Below are positions 1 to 7,434 of a stretch of 7,452 nucleotides of DNA, in pieces. The first letter of the stretch is position 1. Each line of letters opens with the position of its first letter. The notes beneath the pieces were generated by a model. The model did not search any database and had not been told where the DNA came from. It saw nothing but the letters and a program-made list of their open reading frames with translations. Both the position numbers and the translations under genes were made by a program. This DNA comes from Bacteroidales bacterium. GTDB taxonomy: Bacteria > Bacteroidota > Bacteroidia > Bacteroidales > UBA7960. The stretch is taken from the NCBI GenBank assembly GCA_007131125.1, contig SLRE01000069.1, positions 1 through 7,452 on the forward strand, given 5' to 3'.

Positions 1-37
1 AAAATAATAGTTCCTCCGTTTTTGTGTTAAATACTAT

Positions 38-3031
38 ATGAACCAGCTTTTTAAACCAGCTATATTTTTTCTTCTTTTTTCGGTTTTTTTTAGTTTTCAA
101 AACTCTGCCGCAGAAAAGGAAATCCCTCTCCTTCATTATGATGAAGCGTTTTCCAGGTATTCCACACCCTGGGTTGATTCTGTTTTTGCTTCCCTTACCC
201 TTGACCAGCGTATTGCCCAGCTTTTAATGGTGAGGGTTCGCACCGACCAAAAGCCTGAGTATTACGAGGAGATGGTTCAAAAAATTCACCAGCACAATAT
301 TGGAGGAGTGGCTTTTTTCAGGGGAAGCCCGGTTAAGCAGGCGCAGTTTACCAACCGTTTGCAGCATGTGGCCCAGACCCCTTTGCTGGTTGCCATGGAT
401 GCCGAATGGGGACCTTCCATGCGTCTTGACAGCACCATCCAGTTTCCCAGACAAATGACACTGGGAGCCATAGGGGGAGAAAGCCAGATTTATCAAATGG
501 GAATGGAAGTCGGCAGGCAGCTTAAAAGGCTGGGCGTGCATATAAATTTTGCCCCGGTAATAGATGTTAACAATAATCCCAAAAACCCGGTAATCAACTC
601 CAGATCATTTGGGGAATGCCGCTATAATGTTGCACGAAAAGGCATTGCTTACATGCATGGTTTGCAGGATGCCGGCATTATTGCCTGTGCAAAGCATTTC
701 CCGGGTCATGGAGATACCGACCAGGATTCCCATCACACCCTTCCCTATCTCAGGCATTCGTTTGAAGAAGTGGATTCCGTGCATCTTTATCCTTTCAAAA
801 AGCTTTTTGAAAACGGCCTGCATTCGGTAATGGTGGCCCACCTCCAGATACCCTCCCTGGAAAGAGAAAAAGACCTGGCCTCCACCCTTTCCCACAATAT
901 CGTTACCAACCTCCTGCAAATTGAAATGGGCTTCAACGGACTTATCATTACCGATGCCCTGGATATGCGCGGAGTCAGCGATTACTTCGAACCGGGAGAA
1001 CTGGAGTTGAGAGCCCTGATGGCCGGCAATGACATTTTGCTGCTCCCCGAAGATGTGCCTGCAGCCATACAATCCATTAAAACGGCCATTCACGAGGGAA
1101 TACTTGATGAAGAATTCCTGAATTACAAATGCCGAAAGGTTTTGTATTACAAACAGCTGGCAGGCCTTGAACACCAGGACCCGGTGCAGCTGGATAACCT
1201 GGTTAAGGACTTAAACAACAACAGGGCCAATTTATTAAACAAGGAACTGATACAGTCATCCATCACCCTTGTAAAAAATGAGCAAAACCTGGTGCCCATC
1301 ACCAGGCCGGCCAAACAAAAAATCGCAACCCTTGCCATTGGCGATACCATAGGCAACTCCTTTCAGTCAATGCTGGATAATTACTATCCATTTGACCACT
1401 ATTTCATTGATAAGCAACATACAATTGATGAATCAAGGAAAATCATTGAAAAAATGATGGGCTATGACCTGGTAATCATTTCTGTGCACGACAACAGCCA
1501 GTTTATTACCAGGAATTACGGCCTTAACAAAGAAAGCATCAACCTGATAAAAGACATTGCTTCCGGAAGCCGGGTAATCCTGAGCCTTTTTGCCAACCCT
1601 TACAGCCTTTCTTTCTTTGAAAGAGACATTGAAGATGTGGAGGCCATATTGGTTGGCTTTCAGGATGGAGAAATTTACGAAGAATCTGCAGCACAAATAA
1701 TTTTCGGAGGACTTTCGGCCAAAGGGCGGTTGCCGGTATCGGTATCACCCTATTTCCCGGTTTACAAAGGCTATGGCACCCCGAAAGGCTTCAGGGTGCA
1801 GTTTGCAGAACCCGAAGAAGCAGGTATTGACCGGGAAGCTTTAAACCGCATCGACACCATTGCCCTGAAAGGCATCAGTGAAGAAGCTTTTCCCGGTTGC
1901 CAGATTGCCATTATCAAAGATGGCAAAGTCATTTACCATAAAGCTTTTGGCTACCACACCTACGAAAAGGAAACTCCTGTAAAGCCAACCGACATTTACG
2001 ACCTTGCATCGGTAACCAAAATTGCAGCAACAACAGCTGCAGTGATGCGGCTTTCTGATGAATTGCGAATTAATCCCGACCACCACCTGGGCTTTTACCT
2101 GCCATGGCTGGAGGGATCGGATAAAGAAAATATTGAATTAAGGCAATTGCTTGCCCACCAGGCAAGGCTCAGGCCCTGGATACCATTCTTCCTGGAAACC
2201 CTTAATGAGGGGAAACCTGACGAAAACATCTTTCGAAATAAAAAAATGGATGATTTTACCGTTAAGGTCGCCCGGGAAATGTTCATGAATAAAAATTACC
2301 TGGATACCATAAAAGAAAGAATTCTTTCCTCTCCCCTTTTAAACCAAAGCCAATACCGCTACAGCGACCTGGGGTTTATCATGCTTTCCGATATCATTGA
2401 AAAGCAGTCGGGAAAAAGCCTGGACTATTTCACAGAAGAGATGTTTTATAAACCCATGGGGTTGGCAACCCTTGGCTTTCGCCCCCTTGAAAGGTTTGAC
2501 ACGGGGCGTATTGTGCCCTCCGAAAACGACACCCTGTTTCGCCGGCAAATTATACAAGGCCATGTAAACGACCCGGCGGCAGCAATGCTTGGAGGGGTTG
2601 GCGGACATGCAGGATTGTTTGGGAATGCCCTTGACCTGGCAGTTTTTATGCAAATGTTCTTACAGGAAGGAGAATATGCCGGAATCCGCTACATCAACGC
2701 TTCCACCCTGGAAGAATTCACCAGGGTGCAGTTTGCGGGCAACCAGAACCGAAGGGGCCTTGGATTTGACAAACCCAGCATCATCCTCGGTGAAGACGGC
2801 CCGGCTTGCAAAAGCGCCTCTCCCCTGAGCTTTGGTCATAGCGGTTTTACCGGAACCTATGCATGGGTGGACCCCCTGGAAAACCTGGTTTACGTGTTTT
2901 TGTCAAACCGTACTTTTCCTGACCAAACCAACCGCAAAATTGTTGAAATGAATATCCGGACCAAAATCCATCAGGTGGTATACGATGCCATTTATCAATC
3001 AAGGTTGCTGGAAACCATGAAAATCCCCTGA
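38..3031 (+). CDS. Secreted GH3 beta-N-acetylglucosaminidase (NagZ-like) fused to a serine beta-lactamase-family hydrolase
   Basis: Probably removes GlcNAc from peptidoglycan fragments in the periplasm and then processes the product with its second domain. Residues 1-25 form a Sec signal peptide (hydrophobic 8-20, likely cut after S-A-A at 23-25; no lipobox Cys). Residues about 50-375 are the GH3 barrel. KHFPGHGDT (219-227) followed by DSH (230-232) is the NagZ signature, with D230/H232 the expected acid/base dyad, and TDALDM (305-310) carries the expected nucleophile D306. Residues about 400-575 match the GH3 C-terminal alpha/beta domain. Residues about 592-985 are a class C beta-lactamase/esterase fold with S658-V-T-K661, Y775-S-D777 and H934-S-G936, so both active sites look intact. 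ATG 38 is the first start after an in-frame TAG at 8-10 and gives the signal peptide directly. No Shine-Dalgarno sequence is visible; any promoter probably lies left of the window. The substrate of the second domain is inferred. Confidence 0.93.
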   Translation: MNQLFKPAIFFLLFSVFFSFQNSAAEKEIPLLHYDEAFSRYSTPWVDSVFASLTLDQRIAQLLMVRVRTDQKPEYYEEMVQKIHQHNIGGVAFFRGSPVKQAQFTNRLQHVAQTPLLVAMDAEWGPSMRLDSTIQFPRQMTLGAIGGESQIYQMGMEVGRQLKRLGVHINFAPVIDVNNNPKNPVINSRSFGECRYNVARKGIAYMHGLQDAGIIACAKHFPGHGDTDQDSHHTLPYLRHSFEEVDSVHLYPFKKLFENGLHSVMVAHLQIPSLEREKDLASTLSHNIVTNLLQIEMGFNGLIITDALDMRGVSDYFEPGELELRALMAGNDILLLPEDVPAAIQSIKTAIHEGILDEEFLNYKCRKVLYYKQLAGLEHQDPVQLDNLVKDLNNNRANLLNKELIQSSITLVKNEQNLVPITRPAKQKIATLAIGDTIGNSFQSMLDNYYPFDHYFIDKQHTIDESRKIIEKMMGYDLVIISVHDNSQFITRNYGLNKESINLIKDIASGSRVILSLFANPYSLSFFERDIEDVEAILVGFQDGEIYEESAAQIIFGGLSAKGRLPVSVSPYFPVYKGYGTPKGFRVQFAEPEEAGIDREALNRIDTIALKGISEEAFPGCQIAIIKDGKVIYHKAFGYHTYEKETPVKPTDIYDLASVTKIAATTAAVMRLSDELRINPDHHLGFYLPWLEGSDKENIELRQLLAHQARLRPWIPFFLETLNEGKPDENIFRNKKMDDFTVKVAREMFMNKNYLDTIKERILSSPLLNQSQYRYSDLGFIMLSDIIEKQSGKSLDYFTEEMFYKPMGLATLGFRPLERFDTGRIVPSENDTLFRRQIIQGHVNDPAAAMLGGVGGHAGLFGNALDLAVFMQMFLQEGEYAGIRYINASTLEEFTRVQFAGNQNRRGLGFDKPSIILGEDGPACKSASPLSFGHSGFTGTYAWVDPLENLVYVFLSNRTFPDQTNRKIVEMNIRTKIHQVVYDAIYQSRLLETMKIP

Positions 3032-3091
3032 TCTCAGTGCTCAGGAACAATTGACAAAATAAACCTTCAAAACAAACATCTTATCGGAAAA

Positions 3092-3904
3092 ATGAACTAC
3101 AAAAGCATTTTATTCTGGGCCATTGCCGTAATTATCACCCTGGCAAGTGCGGTTTTTCAGCGCATGACAGGGCCCACCCACCCTGTAAGAGGAAGTGTGG
3201 AAATTAAAGATGAAAACATTCGCTACAGGCTTATTCGCTCTTTTCCCCGCCCAACGGATGCCCCCATCAGGGTAGAAGTGGAAAACAGGGAAATAAGCGG
3301 GTATTTCCGCTATAAGCGCACCCCAAGTTTTGACGAATGGAGCAAGGAACCATTGGTGCGAGAGGAAAATAAACTGGTTGCCTACATCCCCCATCAACCC
3401 CCGGCAGGGAAAATAGCTTACCAGATTGTGCTTCAGAAAGGTGAAGAAGAGGTTAAACTTACTGAAGACCCTATTGTGATTAGATTTCGTGGAGATGTTC
3501 CCGCATGGGCATTAATCCCTCATGTTATTTTTATGTTTGTGGCCATGTTGCTGAGCACCCGTGCCGGTCTGGCTGCCATTGCCCGCGAAAAAACATTTAA
3601 ACTGGCACTTTGGACTGTCATTACCTTTGTTCTGGGCGGCCTGGTATTAGGGCCCATTGTTCAAAAGTTCGCTTTTGATGCCTATTGGACAGGCTGGCCC
3701 TTTGGAACTGACCTAACCGATAATAAAACCGCAGTGGCTTTTGTTTTCTGGGCCATTGCCCTGTTCAAATCCTGGAAAAACAAATCACATCGCGGATGGG
3801 TACTTACTGCTTCCATTGTATTGCTTCTGATTTACCTTATCCCCCACAGCCTTATGGGCTCCGAAATCGACTGGACACAGGAAGGGATGGAAGTAAGCCA
3901 ATAA
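3092..3904 (+). CDS. Conserved-looking membrane protein of unknown function, with periplasmic domain and four C-terminal helices
   Basis: I cannot assign a function. The 270-residue protein starts with a membrane anchor or uncleaved signal (about 6-23). A mostly beta-strand-like soluble segment follows (about 30-132), probably periplasmic and possibly Ig-like. Four hydrophobic helices come next (about 137-156, 168-190, 212-227 and 236-252). Between the second and third lies a striking motif, WTGWPFGTDLTDNK (199-212), with the look of a conserved family signature; T26-G-P-T-H-P near the N-terminus looks similar. H144 and H252 sit at membrane segment edges and could bind a cofactor such as haem, but that is speculation. 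The start at 3092 is the first in-frame ATG after the preceding gene's stop. The gap of 60 bases shows no terminator, so co-transcription with the upstream hydrolase is plausible. A strong terminator follows 20 bases after the stop. Confidence 0.85.
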   Translation: MNYKSILFWAIAVIITLASAVFQRMTGPTHPVRGSVEIKDENIRYRLIRSFPRPTDAPIRVEVENREISGYFRYKRTPSFDEWSKEPLVREENKLVAYIPHQPPAGKIAYQIVLQKGEEEVKLTEDPIVIRFRGDVPAWALIPHVIFMFVAMLLSTRAGLAAIAREKTFKLALWTVITFVLGGLVLGPIVQKFAFDAYWTGWPFGTDLTDNKTAVAFVFWAIALFKSWKNKSHRGWVLTASIVLLLIYLIPHSLMGSEIDWTQEGMEVSQ

Positions 3905-3923
3905 CAAATTAAAAAAAAGAAAA

Positions 3924-3959
3924 GAAGAGGTTGCAGTTCATTCTGCAGCCTCTTTTTTT
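3924..3959 (+). terminator. Rho-independent terminator, probably bidirectional
   Basis: The stem pairs 3927-3936 (GAGGTTGCAG) with 3943-3952 (CTGCAGCCTC), with one T-G wobble and a six-base loop TTCATT. A-T pairs extend it outward to about 3924/3955. Seven T follow at 3953-3959. An A-rich run at 3911-3926 precedes the stem, so the opposite strand also has a T tract and the element could stop transcription both ways. It ends the unit containing the membrane protein. Confidence 0.9.
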
Positions 3960-3996
3960 ATGAAGATTTTTCCACCCCATGACCAATAAAAATCTG

Positions 3997-4019
3997 CAAA
4001 TTAAATTTAAGTTAATTTG
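3997..4019. promoter_or_regulatory. Perfect 8-bp inverted repeat, candidate operator
   Basis: CAAATTAA (3997-4004) and TTAATTTG (4012-4019) are exact reverse complements around a seven-base spacer. The dyad ends 31 bases before the -7 box of the glucan operon. That places it at roughly -68 to -46 from the estimated transcription start, a usual place for an activator site. The region is AT-rich, so chance is possible. No regulator gene is present in the window to link it to. Confidence 0.35.
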
Positions 4020-4050
4020 GATTAAACAAACATAGCTGAAAAAATTTGCG

Positions 4051-4058
4051 TAATTTTG
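4051..4058 (+). promoter_or_regulatory. Bacteroidota-type -7 promoter box for the glucan operon
   Basis: TAATTTTG matches the Bacteroidota primary sigma -7 consensus TAnnTTTG exactly. Transcription would start near 4064-4066, leaving a leader of about 57-59 bases before the ATG at 4123. No TTTG -33 box is found 19-21 bases upstream. The nearest, at 4016-4019, is 31 bases away and forms part of the inverted repeat. The promoter may therefore be weak or activator-dependent. Confidence 0.6.
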
Positions 4059-4070
4059 ATCTTTGAAAAA

Positions 4071-4088
4071 CCCGGTTTCCTTGCCGGG
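4071..4088 (+). promoter_or_regulatory. Hairpin in the leader of the debranching-enzyme gene
   Basis: CCCGG (4071-4075) pairs with CCGGG (4084-4088), with an extra T-G wobble (4076/4083) and a six-base loop. There is no T tract after it on the + strand, so it is not a + strand terminator. It would sit a few bases from the predicted 5' end of the transcript, where hairpins can protect mRNA. On the - strand it is followed by five T (complement of 4066-4070) and could act as a weak terminator of antisense transcription. Confidence 0.45.
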
Positions 4089-4122
4089 CTGAATCTTCCG
4101 AAAAACATATCTTTTTAACCAT

Positions 4123-6081
4123 ATGGGATATATTAAGTTTGATAAAAACGAGCTGATTAATCTGGAATATTCCCTCGGCAGAGAGTTGGTTCGTTCCAAC
4201 CGGGCGGGGTCTTTTTCCTGTACGACCATAATCGGGTGCAACACCCGAAAATATCATGGATTGCTCATTTGCCCCCAGCCCCACCTTGATGACCAGCCCC
4301 ATGTGCTGCTTTCCAAAGTGGACGAAACCATTATTCAAAGAGAGGCCGAATTTAATATTGGAGTAAATAAATACCCGGGAAGCTATAACCCCAAAGGGCA
4401 TAAATATGTGCGCAATTTCAGCGCGGATATTATTCCCGCGGTCACTTACAGGGTTGGAGGGGTTGTACTGACCAAGGAAACCATGTTTGTTACCCACGAA
4501 GAAAGGGTATTGATTAAATATACCCTTGTGGAAGCCCATTCCCCTACCAAAATCCGTATCAGTCCTTTCCTGGCATTCCGTAACATTCACTCCTTAAGCA
4601 AAAAAAATATTTACCTCAACACCAAATACCAGGAAGTGCCCAATGGCATAAAAGTAAAGATGTACGACGGCTATTCGGATTTGTACATACAACTCTCCAA
4701 AAAAGGAGGAGAGTATGTTCACGTACCAGATTGGTACAACAATATTGAATACCTGGAAGAAAAGGAAAGGGGCTACGAATACCATGAAGACCTGTATGTT
4801 CCCGGTTTTTTTGAAATCGGCATCAGGAAAGGGGAAAGCATTATTTTCTCTGCTTCCACAAGCGAAATCAAGCCTTTGAACCTCAGCCGGCTTTTCAACA
4901 AAGAACTTAAAAAGCGTACCCCGAGAGATTCTTTTGAAAACAGCCTGGCCAATGCAGGAGAGCAGTTTTTTTATAAATACCAGGACAAGACCGGTATCAT
5001 TGCAGGATACCCCTGGTACGGCCGCCTTGGGCGGTTTACCTTCATTGCTCTGCCCGGGCTTTCTCTCGGCATCAATAATCCGGGCATTTGCAAAGAAGTT
5101 GTAAACACCATGGTTAAAGAAATGCAGGGTCCCTTTTTCCGGGAAAACGGCAATGGCAACGGCCATTCTTTCGGAGCCGCAGATACGCCTCTTTGGTTTT
5201 TCAGGGTGTTGCAGCATTGCGAACTGCAAAATACCAAAAAAGACACCTGGGAGCAGTATGGAAAAACCATGAAACTCATACTGGAATCCTATGCAGCAGG
5301 CACTTCCAACGGAATCAAAATGCAGGATAACGGACTCATCTTTATCGATGAAAGCGCTCCTGACCTCACCTGGATGAATGCAAAAACTATGGGCAGGTGC
5401 GTTACCCCACGTTATGGATATGTGGTGGAAGTGAATGCCCTCTGGTATAATGCCATTTGCTTTGCCCTTGAGCTGGCCAAAAAATCCGATGAAAAGACTT
5501 TTGTCAACAGATGGAAAACCATCCGCGATAAAGTCAAAGAAAACTTTTCAGCCACTTTCTGGAACAAAGAACAGGGTGTTCTGGCAGATTTTGTGACCAG
5601 GGAAAAGGCTGACTTTTCCATACGGCCTAACCAGATATTGGCTGCCTCCCTGCCCTATAGCCCCATAGAGGAGCCTGAAAGAAAACTAATCATTGACTGT
5701 ATTGTCAAAGAACTCCTTACCCCGAGAGGATTGAGAAGCTTATCGCCCAGAGATCCCATGTACAAAGGAAAGTACCATGGCAACCCTGAACAAAGAGAAA
5801 GTGCTTTTCACCAAGGAACGGCCTGGCCATGGCTGCTAGAACATTTTGCAGAAGGTTTTCTGAAAATTTACGGGGAGTCAGGCAAGGATTACATTCGCAA
5901 ACTCTATGATGGATTTCATGATGCCATTACAGAAGGAGCCATAGGCACCCTTTCGGAAATATATGAAGGTGACCCCCCTCACCATGGGGCCGGAGCCATT
6001 TCCTTTGCCCCAAGTGTGGCTGCATTGATTCGCATTCATCATATGATAAAGCCTGAAAAGAAAACGAAAAAGAAAATTTAA
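4123..6081 (+). CDS. Glycogen debranching enzyme-type protein (amylo-alpha-1,6-glucosidase family, GDE N- and C-terminal domains)
   Basis: Members hydrolyse alpha-1,6 branch points of glycogen-like glucans in the cytoplasm; no signal peptide is seen. The N-terminal beta-sandwich domain (about 15-250) includes the family motif TRKYHGLLI (41-49). The C-terminal (alpha/alpha)6-barrel domain (about 275-640) contains AGYPWYGRLGRFTFIALPGL (294-313), DLTWMNAK (414-421), VTPRYG (427-432), EVNALWYNA (436-444), HQGTAWPW (563-570) and SEIYEGDPPHH (611-621). E612 is the likely catalytic base. Two positions depart from the wider-family pattern: F305 stands where GRDT normally has Asp, and N419 where TWMD normally has the presumed acid. 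The tail is basic (646-651). The length of 652 is normal for bacterial forms. ATG 4123 is the first start after an in-frame TGA at 4090-4092; no Shine-Dalgarno sequence is seen. It is the first gene of an operon with the glycosyltransferase 18 bases downstream. Confidence 0.93.
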   Translation: MGYIKFDKNELINLEYSLGRELVRSNRAGSFSCTTIIGCNTRKYHGLLICPQPHLDDQPHVLLSKVDETIIQREAEFNIGVNKYPGSYNPKGHKYVRNFSADIIPAVTYRVGGVVLTKETMFVTHEERVLIKYTLVEAHSPTKIRISPFLAFRNIHSLSKKNIYLNTKYQEVPNGIKVKMYDGYSDLYIQLSKKGGEYVHVPDWYNNIEYLEEKERGYEYHEDLYVPGFFEIGIRKGESIIFSASTSEIKPLNLSRLFNKELKKRTPRDSFENSLANAGEQFFYKYQDKTGIIAGYPWYGRLGRFTFIALPGLSLGINNPGICKEVVNTMVKEMQGPFFRENGNGNGHSFGAADTPLWFFRVLQHCELQNTKKDTWEQYGKTMKLILESYAAGTSNGIKMQDNGLIFIDESAPDLTWMNAKTMGRCVTPRYGYVVEVNALWYNAICFALELAKKSDEKTFVNRWKTIRDKVKENFSATFWNKEQGVLADFVTREKADFSIRPNQILAASLPYSPIEEPERKLIIDCIVKELLTPRGLRSLSPRDPMYKGKYHGNPEQRESAFHQGTAWPWLLEHFAEGFLKIYGESGKDYIRKLYDGFHDAITEGAIGTLSEIYEGDPPHHGAGAISFAPSVAALIRIHHMIKPEKKTKKKI

Positions 6082-6099
6082 AAAGAATAACACTGTTTC

Positions 6100-7389
6100 A
6101 TGAAAGTATTGATGTTTGGCTGGGAATTTCCACCCCACATTTCGGGAGGATTAGGTACTGCCTGTTACGGGCTTACCAAAGCCCTGGTAAAGGCAGGTGT
6201 GGAAATTATTTTTGTGGTTCCCAAAGCATACGGAGATGAGGAGCCGGGCGCGGTCAGCCTGATTAATGCATCCGACATTTCCGTAGATGTGCGCAAAGAA
6301 ATCTATAAAGAGCATTGGGAGAGGATATCCTTTTTAGAAATAGATTCCACCCTTTTGCCGTATTCTTCTGAAGAAGAGTATTACCGCATGATGGAGCAGC
6401 TTGAGAAAGGGCAACGCCCCGAAGAAGTTGAAGTCAGCTCACAGAAATATGAATTCTCAGGGGGGTATGGAAAAAACCTTATGGAGGAAGTCAGACGCTA
6501 CGCCCTGGTAGCTGCAGCCATAGCCCGGCAGCACGATTATGACCTGATACATGCTCATGACTGGCTCACTTACCTGGCAGGCAAAGAGGCCAAAAAGGTC
6601 AGTGGCAAACCCCTGGTCGTACATATGCATGCCACCGAATTCGACCGCTCAGGGGAAAACATCAACCAATCGGTTTTTGATATTGAACGGGAAGGCATGA
6701 TGGCAGCAGACATGGTGATTGCCGTGAGCAACCTCACCCGCAACATTGTAATCAACCGCCACGGCATTCCGGCAGAAAAAGTGGTTACCGTGCACAATGG
6801 AGTAGAACCCGAAGACCTTGAAAAAAACCGGGAATTTACCAAAAACGTGAAAGAGAAGATCGTAACTTTTCTGGGAAGGATCACCTTTCAGAAAGGACCA
6901 GAATACTTTATTGAAGCGGCTTACAAGGTTTTGCAGCGAAACCCGGATGTGAGATTTGTAATGGCCGGAAGCGGAGACCTGCTCCCTAAAATGATTCGCA
7001 GGGTTGCACAGCTGGGGATCGCCACCCGTTTCCACTTTACCGGATTTCTAAGGGGAGAAGATGTGGACAGGATGTTTGGATTGAGTGATGTTTATGTAAT
7101 GCCTTCGGTTTCCGAACCTTTTGGCATTTCACCCCTGGAAGCCCTGCGCAGCAATGTGCCGGTAATCATATCCAAACAATCGGGAGTTGCTGAAGTGCTG
7201 CAACATGCCATAAAAGTCGATTTCTGGGATATTGATGCCATGGCCGATGCCATTCACGGCATCCTGCAATACAATGCTTTGCCAAAAATGTTCAGAAAAT
7301 ATGGCAAGGATGAAGTTGACAACATCAAGTGGGATCAGGCCGGAATTAAAGTAAGGGAAGTTTATGAAAATACCCTGAAGGCAGTCTGA
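6100..7389 (+). CDS. GT4-type glycosyltransferase, glycogen synthase-like
   Basis: Probably a retaining glucosyltransferase that extends an alpha-glucan from a nucleotide sugar in the cytoplasm. The protein has two Rossmann-like halves (GT-B fold). The N-terminal half has FGWEFPPHISGGLG (6-19), the glycine loop seen in glycogen synthases, and HAHDW (151-155). The C-terminal half has HNGV (232-235), GRITFQKGPEYF (259-270), AGSGD (289-293) and PSVSEPFGISPLEA (335-348). The last contains the E-x7-E pair E339/E347 that holds the donor. The Lys of the GT5 KxGGLG motif is replaced by Ile14, so it is closer to GT4 than to classical GlgA. Residues about 85-125 form a charged segment. The ATG follows an in-frame TAA at 6088-6090, 18 bases after the debranching gene stop, which implies co-transcription. 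The donor (UDP- or ADP-glucose) cannot be read from the sequence. Confidence 0.92.
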   Translation: MKVLMFGWEFPPHISGGLGTACYGLTKALVKAGVEIIFVVPKAYGDEEPGAVSLINASDISVDVRKEIYKEHWERISFLEIDSTLLPYSSEEEYYRMMEQLEKGQRPEEVEVSSQKYEFSGGYGKNLMEEVRRYALVAAAIARQHDYDLIHAHDWLTYLAGKEAKKVSGKPLVVHMHATEFDRSGENINQSVFDIEREGMMAADMVIAVSNLTRNIVINRHGIPAEKVVTVHNGVEPEDLEKNREFTKNVKEKIVTFLGRITFQKGPEYFIEAAYKVLQRNPDVRFVMAGSGDLLPKMIRRVAQLGIATRFHFTGFLRGEDVDRMFGLSDVYVMPSVSEPFGISPLEALRSNVPVIISKQSGVAEVLQHAIKVDFWDIDAMADAIHGILQYNALPKMFRKYGKDEVDNIKWDQAGIKVREVYENTLKAV

Positions 7390-7434
7390 AGTGTTTTATC
7401 GTTCCTTGTTTTTTAAAAATCCAAATCTTTTGAA

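Noticed and set aside
1..37. Possible promoter before the first gene
   Set aside because: Too short a stretch and no TAnnTTTG match. Only an in-frame TAG at 8-10 is clear.
605..1174. A 189-codon open frame on the - strand
   Set aside because: It lies wholly inside the GH3 domain, whose catalytic motifs are encoded on the + strand, and its translation shows no recognisable domain.
3027..3045. Short inverted repeat CCTGA...TCAGG around the stop of the first gene
   Set aside because: Five-base stem with a nine-base loop and no T tract after it, so it is not a credible terminator.
3051..3056. TTGACA, an E. coli-like -35 sequence upstream of the membrane protein
   Set aside because: No matching -10 box and no TAnnTTTG at a suitable distance. 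This signal type is also not expected in Bacteroidota.
4013..4020. TAATTTGG as a second -7 box
   Set aside because: It misses the final TTTG of the consensus and overlaps the inverted repeat. The exact match at 4051-4058 is better placed.
4594..5229. A 211-codon open frame on the - strand, and another of 192 codons at 4012-4590
   Set aside because: Both oppose the debranching enzyme gene, whose motifs on the + strand are unmistakable. The second also runs through the promoter region. No start signal or domain supports them.
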